From Cyanoderma ruficeps (lineage: Eukaryota; Chordata; Aves; Passeriformes; Timaliidae): a DNA stretch of 64,000 nucleotides. Positions 36,321 through 49,019 of this stretch are shown here, piece after piece. The translations under genes and the position numbers were made by a program. Within the stretch, counting starts at the first letter, position 1. Each line of letters starts with the position of its first letter. The stretch spans positions 9,580,399 through 9,644,398 of the forward strand of contig VZDJ01007747.1 in NCBI GenBank assembly GCA_008694505.1, in the 5' to 3' direction. The notes under the pieces are model-generated. The model did no database searches. It worked only from the letters and a program-made list of their open reading frames with translations, and was not told the origin of the DNA.

Positions 36321-39300
36321 TAACATGCAGAACACTGGAGCTGTTCACCTCAGTGAGGGAAGGTTCATCCTTGCACTACAAGGGATTCAACTGCCTTTAT
36401 ACCTGCAGTGATAGCAATTCAACTTGTTAGAGACTGAGCACAAGACGCCATTGCTGCTGATTTCAAGCCCAGGATATTGCATATGGATGGTTGCTGGTTT
36501 TGAATGTGATCATACTCAGATGGCTTCCTATGGTTTACGAAGCTTGCTTGGACCCACATTGTAATTAGGCTTCTAACTCCCAATGGCTCATTCGTGGTAT
36601 TTACATTAATTTTTAAGATTCAGTGACAAAATGCCACATTTGGGTTCTCCAATCTAGAACTGGGAGTGACTACTGAGAAACTTTAGGAGCTACATTAACA
36701 AAAGTATTCACACCAACATAAAGAGTCAGAAGAGAAAGCAGAGGGGCTATTTCTTGGCTTTGATAGCTCCTTTAAGCCCACTGAGCACCAGGAAGAAGAG
36801 GTGCAGAGACTGTAATCTTAACACATTTTGCTGATTAAATTTGACTGAACTTGATCAATACTTTCACATCAGTAAGCTCTACTGCTTCCAGCAGAACAAA
36901 GCAACTTCCCTCAGATATATATTACTGTCAGCATTTAAATGTTATGGATCAGAGATGTGGATATACACTATAGGATACATCATGACCACCTGTCAACTTC
37001 AATTTTTCTCATTAGAAGTTATCTGCAGTTAACAGCAGTTAAAAATAGTGCAGCCCCACTACTGCTACTCTCTGCAAATTCCTGGCTGAGGTATCTGGAA
37101 GTAATTCTCAGCCCATGGTGCTATTGAACAGTGCTGTGACGTGGATAGTGTACACATCCCAGCACCAACTGCAAAAGGGCTTAGAGATTTAGAGCCACAG
37201 ATCTTTCAATAAAATCTTCTTTCTCCCTACTTTCTCTGCTATCTCAAGCACTTATGTCATATATAACAAAAGCAAATCTCTTTATATTTCATAAAAAATG
37301 TACCAAAAGGTCATGGCTTTTCAAGAGCCCTAATGTATGACACCTGTGTTGGTTTTTTTTAATCCCTGTCAATATTTGCAAATGGGAATGTGTGTGATCT
37401 GATTCTATTTTTTTTTTTCCTAATAAAAGCAGATGGTAAGCATAGATTTTTTAGATGTCAAATGCTGGCTTTACTAAAGGGCTGCTAGTACTCCTTGCAC
37501 TGTCTCCAACAACTATTGTTCAATGGATAAGTTGCAGATTCAGTGAGAATAAACTGCAAAGGAAAGAATAGGGGATATGGAAAGTTCTAACACTAATGAT
37601 CATAATCCATTTAAGAAACATGCTTCTGAAACTTTAAGTGCACAGTTCCAGTGAACATCTTTTCTTGAATGTAAATCTTTTGTTTTTCCACTTCTGTTGA
37701 AAAACAGATCTGGAGAACACAGAATTTCAAGTTTCTAAGACAGCAGTGTTGCCTGTCTGTGAATCTAGACTAGAAACAAATGCTTCTACAAAATTATATT
37801 TCCATGGCCTCTACAGAATAGATAGGCTGATCCATTGACCCTTCTGCAGTGTTTTAACTACATATTTGATGTTTATGATTTTATTTTTCCAGTTCACTGT
37901 AACCCAAAATAAACAGTACATTTAGAATTGAGAGATGAAGAGTACCCTTTAGAGTAGCAAAGATCCTCAGTACTAATCAGTATTGCAGCAGAAATGTGAG
38001 ATAAATGTGAATTGTATAAAGGATAAAGAAGACTACAGAGATCTAGCATCAGTAAACCAAATTAAAGCTCTTAACTATATATTGATGAGCTGGTTTGTCA
38101 GTTATTGTTGAAGCACTGTGGATGAAGAATCACTGAATAAGTTTCTGTATCTGAGAATTGGAAAATGAAGCTTGTGGATTTTTATTGCCAGTGATACAAA
38201 TTTATCCATTTAAAATTGATAAATTACACTGCTTTTTCTTTATAATTTCTTTAGTGGCAAAGTCCATAGCTCAGGCTAATCCACTGTCGTGAATGGATTC
38301 TGCATGACTACCAAGGACCCTATGTTTTTTTTCAGACTGATCGCCTGAGCATTACTCATTATACTTGTTATTCTTAGCCTTGAGATTTTTCTTTGAATTC
38401 TTAGGGGGAAAAAGAAGAGATTTTTGGAAAGGTGGAGAGAGAACATATTTTCAGGTCAGCTGTTTTAATCTGAATAAAGTCGGAGACAAAGAGATTTGGA
38501 TCAATATGACCCTACTAGAATATCAGTACTGATCCTGTTCTTGTTTACATTCACAAAAGTAATAAAAACTGGCAAGAGAAAAGCCTGAGAATCTTAAGTT
38601 TATCAAGGATCTTAGAATATTTCTAGGGGAGTAAAAGGACAGGGATTGTCCTAACGGAGTGATGGGGGCCTGGCATAACATCACCCATAAGAAACCTAAC
38701 TGGTAAAGGTTGTCAAACCATGCTGGATGGGAAACTATTAATATCGCTAGATATGCAACCTTTCTAGTTTGAAGCTCAAGGATTCTTATGAGGGTTGTGG
38801 GTCACCCAAAACAGAACAACATTCACAACACAGCTCTGCGAGAAATTATACAAAAAGGTCTCTCCAATTTTAAATGTCTGTGCAATTCTGTGGTGAAGAA
38901 TAAATAGCACAACAGAAATTGGGAAAATTATGCAGTTGTCAAGTTTGGGCTTGGAAGTCATTGAGTTATTAGAAAAAGATACAAAGGCTGTTCATATCTA
39001 TACCTAAGGTTTCAATGAGGAAAAGTAAGATGATATAAAAGATGCATTTTCTGCAGAATTTGAAAATGGACTTTTTCAGATTTAAATTCTAAATACATCC
39101 TCAGAAGTTGCTTTTATGGACAGATTAAAGGAAGATGTAGCAAAATGAACAATAGGCAGTGAATCTTTCATAGTGCAATAAACAACAGTAAAATTAGATT
39201 AATTAATTTTGTCATCTATATAGACTCCGCAAAGAGCACTACATATTTTCATAAAAATATAAACAGCCATAATTGGATACTTATATCTAAATTCACCAAT

Positions 39301-40731
39301 CAGCTTAGCCAAATACTCATTAGTTCAAGACACATGAGTAATGTCAAAAATTATCCCACTGTCAGAATCTAAGAAGACTTAATTATGCTTAGGATTAATA
39401 TCCTGTGAGAGCAACAGTATGTGCATTGTGTTTCTGTAAGTCCTGCTGTACTATACAATAGACCTAAACAGGCAAAAGGAATCTAGAATTAAGAATAACT
39501 GAGGAAATTAAAATCTAATCAGGAAAAATAGCAATTAGAAATCGATTTACAAGTGCAGAAAATAATTCTTCAATGCTTAGGAATAAAGGCAATATCAAGA
39601 GGGATGATTATAGATGCAGCAAAGGTGAGAATTTCAATAACTCAGAGTATAAACAACTGGATAGTTCTTGTTTGTAAGAAAGCATACGACTCAACTTGCA
39701 AAGGGACAATGCAGTTTACACACCATTTTGATGTGGAAAATACTGTGAACAAATCCAAAACCCCACTTCAACACTCAGGACACGAAAGCAGGTGTTGAGA
39801 ATTTCTTTCAGGAAATTATTAAAAGAGGGAGAAATAAATAGAGTCAAACAAAACCTTTTAAACAAATGACCTTCATAATATAGAGCTTTGGAAAAATATC
39901 ATTAGGTCATGGTAGGAGGAAGTCCTACTACTGCTTTTGAGAAAAAACTATTGTGAAATGTTCCATCTCTTTATACTACAGAGTTTCAACCTTACACTTT
40001 TTCAAGACACTTCTTGCATAGGTAAATTGGGAAAGTATCAGTTGGATTCCAAACAGACAGTTGACATAGGATCAAGTATTTTCAGTTCTCCAAGAACCTG
40101 ACAGGAGATGTGAGGCTATGTAAAACATTTTCTCAAAACTTTGAAAAAAAGCCCTTACGTTTACAGATTGTAAAATGGTCCCCAAGTTGAAATGACATAA
40201 TTTTAGAGCACAGTAAAATTACTAGAAAGAACTGTATGACAATATAGAAAAAAATCTCTTTCACTTCCTCTTAAAGGAATTTTTGGATTAAGCACTTTGT
40301 CTGTACTTTTCTTAGTATTCCCACACACAGAAATGTCAGACTACCGATATCAGCTTGTTAGGCAGTTAAAATTTTAAAAGATCATGTTTTCTGGTAACAA
40401 TTTGAACAAAGAAACTAATGGATATAAATTATTTTTAACTTTGAAAGTAAAAGTTACTTTCCAAGAAGATTATATTTTATCTGGAACACCTGAAAAAAAC
40501 AAACTTCTGTTATAAAAAACTTTCTCTTTTATGCTGGCATCAGAAAGGGCAAGGAAATAAAAGGTAAGAAAAGCTCCTGAACCAGTTATGAAAATGACAT
40601 ATTAAGGAGAATTTTGTAATAAGGAAAGAATTATAGGTGGAGAAGAAAGGCATATTATAAATACAAACAAGAGAATTCAAGTGGGAGAGGTATGTATTAA
40701 AAGACTCAGGAGAAATGCACATTGTAGATGT
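36321..40731. other. AT-rich non-coding stretch
   Basis: No gene, RNA or transposon is recognised. Open frames are short and without similarity. The first ~120 bases could still be decayed CR1. Confidence 0.65.
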
Positions 40732-40840
40732 GTTGCTTAGAGACATGGTTTCGTGGCAGGACGGCAGTGTCAGGTTAGTGGTTGGGCTTGATCGTCTTGG
40801 AAGTCTTTTCCAACTTTAATGATCCTCCAATTTCCATGAT
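40732..40840 (+). mobile_element. CR1 LINE 3' end, plus orientation
   Basis: Starts near AGACATGGTTTCGTGGCAGG, continues with CAGGTTAGTGGTTGGGCTTG, then GTCTTTTCCAACTTTAATGA, and ends in a decayed terminal repeat (TTCCATGATT) near 40840. This is the last ~110 bases of a CR1 of the subfamily whose end reads 'GGTTAATGGTTGGACTCGATG'. The copy at 58359 (opposite orientation) is of the same general type. Confidence 0.85.
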
Positions 40841-43800
40841 TTTTACAAAACAGCATCTAATAGCTCTGAATATGTACTACTGTAAACAAAAGTGAAAATC
40901 ACATTACAATAAGTTAAGGTAAGTTACCCATAGTATTCTCTGCTAAGATTACCAACCTGAATCAGTTACAGTGTGACAGACAGTCCTCCAGATAGACAGC
41001 TAAGGCCTGCATGAACACATCTCCCTGGTCATTGAAACAAAACAATTTCACCAAAAAATACTAAAAGCTAACAATAATATATTCCAGCATCAAAAAAATA
41101 TAGTAACCAAGTAATGAATCTTTATAAGGGTCTTTCTAAGTAACATTATCATTTTTAGACAGACGTTACAGCATGTAGTCAAGATAATGTACATATACAC
41201 ACCAAAGAGGTAATTTCTGTGTCAAGTGAACTTCTAGTGACCTTAAAATAAGTGTGCAGAGTACTGATTGTAGAATACCAGGAGCCTTGGAAGCACAAAG
41301 CATAAGCACAGGTTGAAACCTGAAGGGCTAAGAATACGAGCACAGATGGTCATGTCTTGATCAGAGTGCAACGTGGGCAGGGACTGGGTTTAGAGCAGAA
41401 CAGAAATAACGTCCATGGCTCAGTTGTGCTCATGAAGTCATTAGCAGGTTCTCAGAAGGGTGTGTATCCTGAACAGTAGGGAGAGAAAACAGGAATCTCC
41501 AGCTCAAGGAGGCTATATGGATTGCAGAATGGTGAGGGAAACAGGAACTTTTTTTAAATTCTTTGTCACTGACTGTCCAGGGATCACGTGACCTAGTCAT
41601 ACCTAGATCTGTGTATCAGACTATGAAAACTCTCCATGACTGATCATCTGCAACAAAACCTACTGCTTGTGCTGGCTCCAAACATTATAATAAGATATTC
41701 TGAGCAGATCTCTCTGCTAACCTGTACTGTGCTACTATATATGCAAGTGTTGATTATTGCAAGCAAGTAAAAGCAAATAAGTAAATATGCAAGCCAATTA
41801 TTATTGAAGGGAAATGCAGTTTTACTTTTGGTCTAAGGTCTAGATTGCATTTGACCTGTCTCGTCATTCGCTTTCAAGGACTGGCTGTTAAACATGGATG
41901 CAACATTCAGGTTGCAATTTTTCTATTTTTGAGATGCTGGCTTTCAGTGTTCTGATAATCTGAAGGTTTTGAAGACTGAAAAGTCCAGCCTGTTATTTCA
42001 CTGGAAATAAGTAATTACTCTCTAACACTGTTTGGTAAAAATCATATTAAGACAACATAGTAGTAGTTTCCTACTCTAATGCTGAAGTATATATTGTATT
42101 ATAAGTTCAACTGTACCTTCTCCTTAAAATTCTCTTTAAAAAGGTTATTTCTACTTCAGATACTGCCTCTTTGAACTGTGACAGCAAAATTCATTTTGCC
42201 AGCATTTAAGGTTATTTGGAAAAGTTATTTTTGATACAGAGAGCTCAAGAAAAGGTGCTGCTCATCTTGTTAAAAATTTCCTCCAAACTCCTTTAACCTT
42301 GTCTATCTCAAAAGCAGGTTATCTTAGTAAGTGGAAAAGAAGGTTATTTGAAATGTGCGCTGATGTTTAACATATAGGGGCATTCTTCAGAGGAGAGAAA
42401 CTTTGCATAAGAAGTTACTAAGCTGTAAACCAGAAATGACAGTTATCAGACACCAATATAGCACATCAGAATTTGAACTTCCAAGCTCAAGCAGAGAGAC
42501 AACGTGCCAGAGCAATGTTTCATCTCTCACAGTAAGTTATGTGTAATTTCTCTGGCATTTTAAAAACCTGATTTATTTGATTACCTAGATTACATACATG
42601 CTTTGTACCTGGAAACGATATTCACTTATGGACCATTAAGAAAGGCACTCAGACCCCACAGGAAAACATCCCTTAAGACCCCATTTATTGGAGCTAAAAC
42701 TGTAAAGAAATAGAGGATAGTAAAGACAATCCTGAGTGCATTCACATGCTGGAAACCCTGAGGTGCACAGCACTGAACAGATGTCCAGCAAAGGCATGGC
42801 GTGCAGACCTCACCCACACTAAGGCAATCTCATTTTGGTTTTTGTGTTCTTACAGGATTTTCTTGAGAGAAAAAAAAATCTACCTGTCATTTCTACTACC
42901 TAAGAAAAAGCATTTCACTTGATAACTTGTAGCCACATAATGACCAGCACTGGCTGGGAGCTGCCGACAGACCAAGTTCATCCTGTGGCCAGGGGACATG
43001 AAAAGTCCAACACTGGCTCGGTGTCCATGCCGTACATTTGGTGGGGCACAGCACAGGGCTGTACCTACACAGACTCATTGGGACAGGGATCACCAGCTCC
43101 TAAATGAACAAAGGCCTTCAGCCAGGATCACAGGAATACAAATTATTCATTTTGAATGAAAATAGAAAGGAGGAATAAGCTTTTTGGACATGTGGTCTTC
43201 ACTGACTTGACCAAAGTTAGACAACTAGTCTTTGAAAAGTCCAAGTCTAGAAAATCAGTTCATCAATTTGCATTTTACAAGAATATAACAGAAAGAAATC
43301 TTTGGTACAAGTAAGAAAAATTATTTGAACAACAGAGTTGTTTGACATTTAACTTGAGTAAAATGATATGCTTATGGGTGTGTAAAAAAACCCAAATCAA
43401 ATCAAACACACCAACCTAAAAAAAAAAACAAACAAAAAAACCCTGCCATCTGAAAAAAAAAAAAACAACCCCAAAATCAAAAAATCTTTGCCTTAGAAAG
43501 TAAGCTCTAGAGTACTTAGATTACCATTTTTTATCATGTTACCTTAGTCAAGTTGATTTGTGCTTAGTTATCTGGGCTTAAATAGGAACACAAACTATAC
43601 TCTAGGCAGGCATCAGCAGAGTATTTATTTTATTTAAAAATAAAATCTCATAGAAGCAGTTTCAGTTCAACTTTATACTTGATAGTTCACATGAAAACTT
43701 ATATTCAGGCTATTTTTTATGATATACTATCTGCTTGGGAAGGTGAGAATTTCATCGTTCTGATCTGGTTTTCTCAGTTCTTTAAGTCAGAAAATACTGA

Positions 43801-44440
43801 ATAATTTTATATACTGTGAAATGGCTGAAATCATTGACTTGAGAGGTCCTCTTTAGCTGTGCAACACTGAACATGAAAAGTGTCTTCTTGATATTCTTGC
43901 TGAAACGTATTTGTGGTAGAGAGACTTTATACAGCTCTACAGTTTATGAATTACTGCACTGTTTCCATGGATATTTCTCAATGCAGGCACAAGTAGTCTC
44001 AGTAAATTGAAAGTTGAAATTCTCCAACATCATCATAACTAGACGTTTTCATACTCTGACACCCTCATGATTAAATTTGAATAAACTACTTGAAATGGAA
44101 AGGAAGTTTCCAGAATTTTAAATTAAAGCAGATTAAAAAAAGCTATCATTCTCCCCATCTTCAAGCAACTAATATGCTTTAACTTACGGTCTGCACAATC
44201 TTTAAATAATGGTTCTACCTGGGAAAGATGATTCACTAAGGTAGAGCTGTGTTATTGTACCTCTGTGATTATTTTTTTTATATGCCTGGTAAATGTACTT
44301 TGTCTTATTTGGCGTTAGTTATGTAACTGCATACACACTGAGCAGCTGAGCTGAATATTTCCCTAGATCAGAATAATTCTTTGCTGCTATAAAATTTTCT
44401 TCATCATTTCTGTCTAAAGCTGTCAGTGCCGGGAAGGAGC
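40841..44440. other. AT-rich non-coding stretch with A-rich low complexity
   Basis: No gene is recognised. Overlapping open frames at 42626-43107 on both strands have no known domain. The A-rich segment at 43384-43487 is listed separately. Confidence 0.6.
43384..43487. repeat. A-rich low-complexity segment
   Basis: Runs of A broken by single C, CC or AAAC units extend for about 100 bases, with two homopolymers longer than ten A. No retroposon body precedes it on either side, so it is not obviously a retroposon tail. Confidence 0.85.
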
Positions 44441-44600
44441 GCAGCCAGCAGACCTTTTAAGAGGGTGACGCAATGTGCTGATCTCTGACATGGGAGAACA
44501 GCTCTGACTGGCGCCATCCAGGGTGGCTCTTCCAGCTGTTGAGAGTATAAATATCTCAGCCTCTCCTCTCTCTTCCTGCTTGCTAACAGAAGCTATTCAC
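44441..44600 (+). promoter_or_regulatory. TATA-containing promoter-like segment
   Basis: A GC-richer island in an AT-rich desert holds elements in promoter order on the plus strand. TGACGCAAT at 44466-44474 matches a composite C/EBP-ATF site. A CAGCTG E-box lies at 44533-44538, and TATAAATA at 44546-44553. A pyrimidine-rich tract follows where a start site would fall (about 44574-44584), and the first ATG is at 44603. Four CpGs lie at about 44430-44512. The ATG opens only 27 codons (to 44686), so it is not clearly a coding start, and the transcript could be non-coding or a first exon. Motif spacing is what I see; promoter function is inference. Confidence 0.35.
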
Positions 44601-44605
44601 AAATG

Positions 44606-46831
44606 AGAACGATGTTCCATGTGTATGGGAAGAGAATTGGTTTCACCTTCCATCTGCCAGTCCTGGACACCCACCCCACACTCTAAGAGTCAGCTAGTTT
44701 TTTACCTCTTCCAGTGGCCCCATTTTGCAGTCCATGTTTTGCACTCAGACACACGTACACAAACCCTGTATTGTCATGGTATCTAAATACATTTTTTGTC
44801 AGAAGTGAAGTTTCATGGAGGAAAAATGCTGGAGAACAGTAAGGAAGTGTGACTACACGTTAAGGCAACAGTGAGCTAACCTGAAAAATATAAAGCATTG
44901 CAAATGAAGGAATGGGTGCTTAAGATGATGATTGATAAACTTCTAGATAATAGACTAATGAGCAACATGTGTATTATGTGGCAGTGAATTACCATGGATC
45001 CACATAAAGAGATTAGTCATATTGCATAATGAGGATGTGCATGCTGGAAAATATCATTTACATAGCATTTGAAGATGTCCCATGCGAACTGAATGCCAAA
45101 GAGCTGCTCTAACACCTAGAGTCTGAATCTCTCTCTGACTTTTGGCTAAATCAGTTAATAAGTCAATAAAAGTATGAATGTTTTATAGCAGGCAACAATC
45201 CTCAGGAAATAAACAGTACAAGATACAAAGACCTGTCAAAATTAACTGATTAAAAACATTTAGGCACAAGGAACCCATAGGTTTATTTCTTGGAGCTTGG
45301 TCTGCTGGAGAGCTGGGCTTCACCAAATGTTCTTTTGACATTGGTATGTAGTGTTTTCCTTGTATTTGCCATTATTGCTGAATAAAGATGCTTACATATA
45401 AAATTCAGTCTTCAGCTGTAGTCTCTACAATACCCAGCTACCATCATGAATTTGGAGAGAGACAAGATCTGTTTAGAGTAATGTACCACATTTCAGAGGT
45501 AAACAGAATACTTTTCAAAGGAAAGCTTGTACAAGATAAAAAATTTTGTGGTTTTCAATCAGAAGTCCATCTTTGGTTTTCTCTCCTTTTGGTTCTTTTT
45601 TTTCTCTTCCTTATCAAATAAACTTGATAATGATTCCAAATCTCTTACTGGACTGTCAATGATACAAATATTTCTCTTCACTACTGACTTGGTACATCAG
45701 CCTCCATTCTGTTTTTTCAAGTCTCATTAAACTGACAATAGACTGGCTGCCTTTTCCCTCAGCTTGAGGTAATGTGTTAGGAGCAGTCTTGGAGCACTTA
45801 GCCCTGCATATGCTGGCTCATGCATTCATCAAACTGCCCGGCTATATGGGCTGCCATAGCACCATAATGACCTACCTTAACTACTTACATGGTCTCACAG
45901 CACCACTGGACATAAGTGTATAAAATTCAAAATTCATGCTTCAATGGGTCAGCTGAAGGTGTGATATTTTTTTGCATTTCTGGTCTTCCAGCAAGCACAT
46001 GACTGATGTTCTGCCTGACACTTCTGCATCCATAATCTTTAATTTCCAGTGATACATCCCTTCCCTAAAACTTGCTATCTTGGATAATACCAATGGCAAG
46101 ACACAATAAAACACGGCTGAAGCACTCTGGAATAAATAAGATCTATATGAATCATGCTCAGTATTTGACAGGTGAGTATCTTTCTTTGAGAAACAAATCA
46201 GTATAAAAAAACCTAAGGGAAGGAAAAACAACAAACAATACCATGCTGTCTAATGTTACTCTTCCCCTTCTCAATAACAAATTAAAACCTAAGTTATTGC
46301 TTTAAAAGTATTCCCAATTCACTCTCTGCAGTATTTCCAGTAAATTGTAGCAATTTTGAATGTTTCTTTCTCTTCTATGCTTTCTTTCCTCTCCCTTTGT
46401 CACTTTCTAAGCTCCTCAGTATCCTGGGGAAAAGTTGAATCAAGTATCTGTTGAACACCTACTCCCTTCCACAAACCAGAGCTGAAGCTGTTCTGTTCTC
46501 AGGTGTTTTCAACAGTCCACAACTTACTGGTTACAAATTCAAAGAAAAGCTATTCAATGAGTAAGTACAAAAAAAGGGACCCAATACACAGCCAGAAGCT
46601 TTGATATCTTTTTCTCTCTTTCACACTTTTGCTGTTTTCTGAGAGAAAACTAAAGCTTTGAAGAAACAAATTTGAAACTAAATACTAGAAGAAGTAGTTA
46701 TAGATTCATTTAATATAAAATGCCATTGGCATTTACTGCTTTCTTAATTTCTTATATAATATTTATGTCACCAATATCATGCCTTAGTATTTTGAGATTT
46801 CACCTGAGGATCCCGATTGATCAGTTGATTT
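44606..46831. other. Non-coding stretch
   Basis: No gene or transposon is recognised apart from the possible 3' UTR of the candidate exon at its right edge. An ATTAAA-type poly(A) signal read on the minus strand lies at 46709-46714, about 120 bases beyond that candidate's stop codon. Open frames at 45388-45730 and 45941-46234 have no known domain. Confidence 0.55.
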
Positions 46832-47009
46832 TTACCCAAAGATGTCACATTCCTCGACAGTGTATCTCTTTGTGTGCATCTGCACATGAGGGCAGTTAAA
46901 GGTTTCATTTACAGATATAGAAAACGGTGTCTTCTCCTCCCTTGGTCGTTGTGGTACTGGCTTTAACATACTCTCCATGGCAAAGGCATCAGCGTTTACA
47001 GTCAGATGA
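46832..47009 (-). CDS. Possible terminal coding exon (unidentified)
   Basis: Read on the minus strand, an acceptor-like TTACCTTTTCACAG is followed at 47009 by an open frame of 58 codons that ends in TAA at 46832-46834. The peptide begins HLTVNADAFAMESMLKPV, contains an N-glycosylation-type NETF and ends in RYTVEECDIFG. Its composition is balanced and unlike the low-complexity chance frames around it. About four CpGs lie within it although the background is CpG-poor, as expected of constrained coding sequence. An ATTAAA poly(A)-type signal follows at 46709-46714. I do not recognise the protein and see no donor exon upstream, so it may be chance. The frame stays open to 47029. Confidence 0.25.
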
Positions 47010-48970
47010 CTGTGAAAAGGTAAGTTTACCTATTACTCCTTTTAGGAACAACAAATAGCATGTGATGTAACATCAAATCTCTCAGAAAACTAAAATGAAA
47101 AATAGGGATTGCGTTACCTCCTGAAGCAGAGGTAAACAAATAAACAGCACTCGACAACCTCACGGGTGGTAGAATTATCCTGTTTCTTACAAAGCATCTT
47201 CCTGTCACTGCTAGGATAGCAATGGACCATGCAATCTTGCCTTTAGGCCAGTCCCATCTGGAGAAGCTCCCTTTCAACAGACACAACCCATATGTAACTC
47301 TCAGGAACATACAGATTTCGAAGTGCCAAAACGTTGAAGGTGAACTATGACTTTCAGGGGATCCTGTGTACGTTTGGATTCTGAGCAGATGTAAAGTACA
47401 ATGTAGATTCAAGTGCCCTTTCAGAGCTTAAGAAAATTCCATCCTGCAGATTCTAGCAAGCTTTTCAAAAGTTTCACTTGATCATGACAACACTCGCCAC
47501 ATCAGAGTTCATGCAAAATAAGGCAAGTGTCAATGACACCTCTCAGAAATTTAAAGGAACACTAGTTAATAGCAATAATGCTTCCATGATTTTAATAAAT
47601 CTGAAAGGCTGAATTTGCAGTGTTTACCCCAATTTTGCTGTAATCATGACATCTCTAAATAATAACGAGGCACTGAGCTTAGACTTCAATAATACATCAT
47701 ATTTCTTTACAACTTAAGGATGTAATTATATCCTAATATATGTACTCTATATATATTTATAAACTGTGCTCTGCTTTAGATAATACACTTGAAAGCCAAG
47801 ATCATTAATACAATCCTCTCCTCTAAGCCACCAGTTGTTCTTAAAAAACAGAGGTTAGAAAGCAATGCATTTTCAACTCCAGACATTCTAAATCAAGATT
47901 TCACTCTCTTTTCCAAACTTTATCTTCGAGGTCAGGCTTCTGGTTCAGCTAAACTGAATGTTTTCCTACTGCTATCAGCAGCATCATTTTTCCATTATCA
48001 ATGGGTGCAAAAAATGTTCCGTATATTCTTATTCTTCTAGAATATGATGTTTCCAAGGTAACTGCACCCAGGAGATCTACCAATAGCAAAAATTGGAAAA
48101 TAATGTAACTTCTATTTTAAAATCACTTTTCTAAAGGGAAGAGGAATTGTATTCCTGCAAACTTTTTCCTTTTTAACTCTGTCACTCTCTTTAACAAAAT
48201 CAAAGAATTCAAAATTTAATGCTGAGGCTTTATATATAATCATGTTGGCAACAGATAGAGAGGATGTATGGGGATATGCTGTATTATAGTGTTAAAAGTT
48301 AGCTCAGAAGAAAAAAATTGGGTAAAACTTAGTTATGTTTTAGAGATGGTCAAAATGCTTCAGATAAAATGAGATCCAGCACTAACTCCTGTCCAGCTGT
48401 CAAACCAAACTGGCACACATCTTTTTTTAATAAAGTTCAGTTTGAAATTTTTGTTAGAAATGGTTTTAAAAGTGCTAGACAATATTTCAGTAAAACGTTG
48501 CGAACCAAGATGGAAAATAGAAAATGTTTAGAAGTCTATCACTCAGCTTTATGAAGTTTATGTTAGACTGTCTCATGAGAGCTTAAGACCATCACATAAT
48601 GCAAGATTTCCAGCAGGGTTAACTCTCCTATGATACCCACAGGCACATACAAACTAAACAAATTGAAAATCCAATTACTTACACAAACATTTACTCAATT
48701 GCTTTAGGGAAACATGACTTCTTATGCATACAGTCACAGTGTTCATCTCACACTACAAGTCTTTAAATACAACCTAATACAAATACTTAGGTTTTGTTAA
48801 AATGGCAGAGGTCCTCAGATCTGAGGTTTTCAGGGAACCCATGCTAGTAAGCAACTTAACTTATTGGTAAAAAAAAGATCACATTTTTTAGTGAAATGCT
48901 AAGAAAGAATTAAAATGCAGTATGCACTGCAAAATATTTTTTAGCAACTTCTATGACAATGGTTGAACAC
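47010..48970. other. Non-coding stretch with a 128-codon open frame
   Basis: The first ~400 bases are richer in CpG than their surroundings (near 47113, 47151, 47162, 47319, 47331 and 47369) and carry an open frame of 128 codons on the minus strand (47026-47412). It has one hydrophobic stretch (IAWSIAILAVTG) and no known domain. On the plus strand a strong donor-like GTAAGT lies at 47020. Beyond 47420 the stretch is ordinary AT-rich DNA. Confidence 0.5.
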
Positions 48971-49019
48971 AATAAAAAAAAANNNNNNNNNNNAAAAAAA
49001 GAAAAAAGAAAAAAAGAAA
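48971..49019. repeat. A-rich simple repeat interrupted by gap
   Basis: Poly(A) before the gap and GAAAAAA-type units after it. The true length is unknown because the gap lies inside it. Confidence 0.9.
48983..48993. other. Assembly gap (11 N)
   Basis: Eleven ambiguous bases sit within the A-rich simple repeat, a typical place for an assembler to leave a short gap. Confidence 0.99.

Noticed and set aside
46915..47019. Plus-strand exon ending at the strong donor at 47020
   Set aside because: The nearest acceptor (TTTCATTTACAG) is followed at once by a stop in the only otherwise open frame; the other frames also contain stops. A non-coding exon remains possible.
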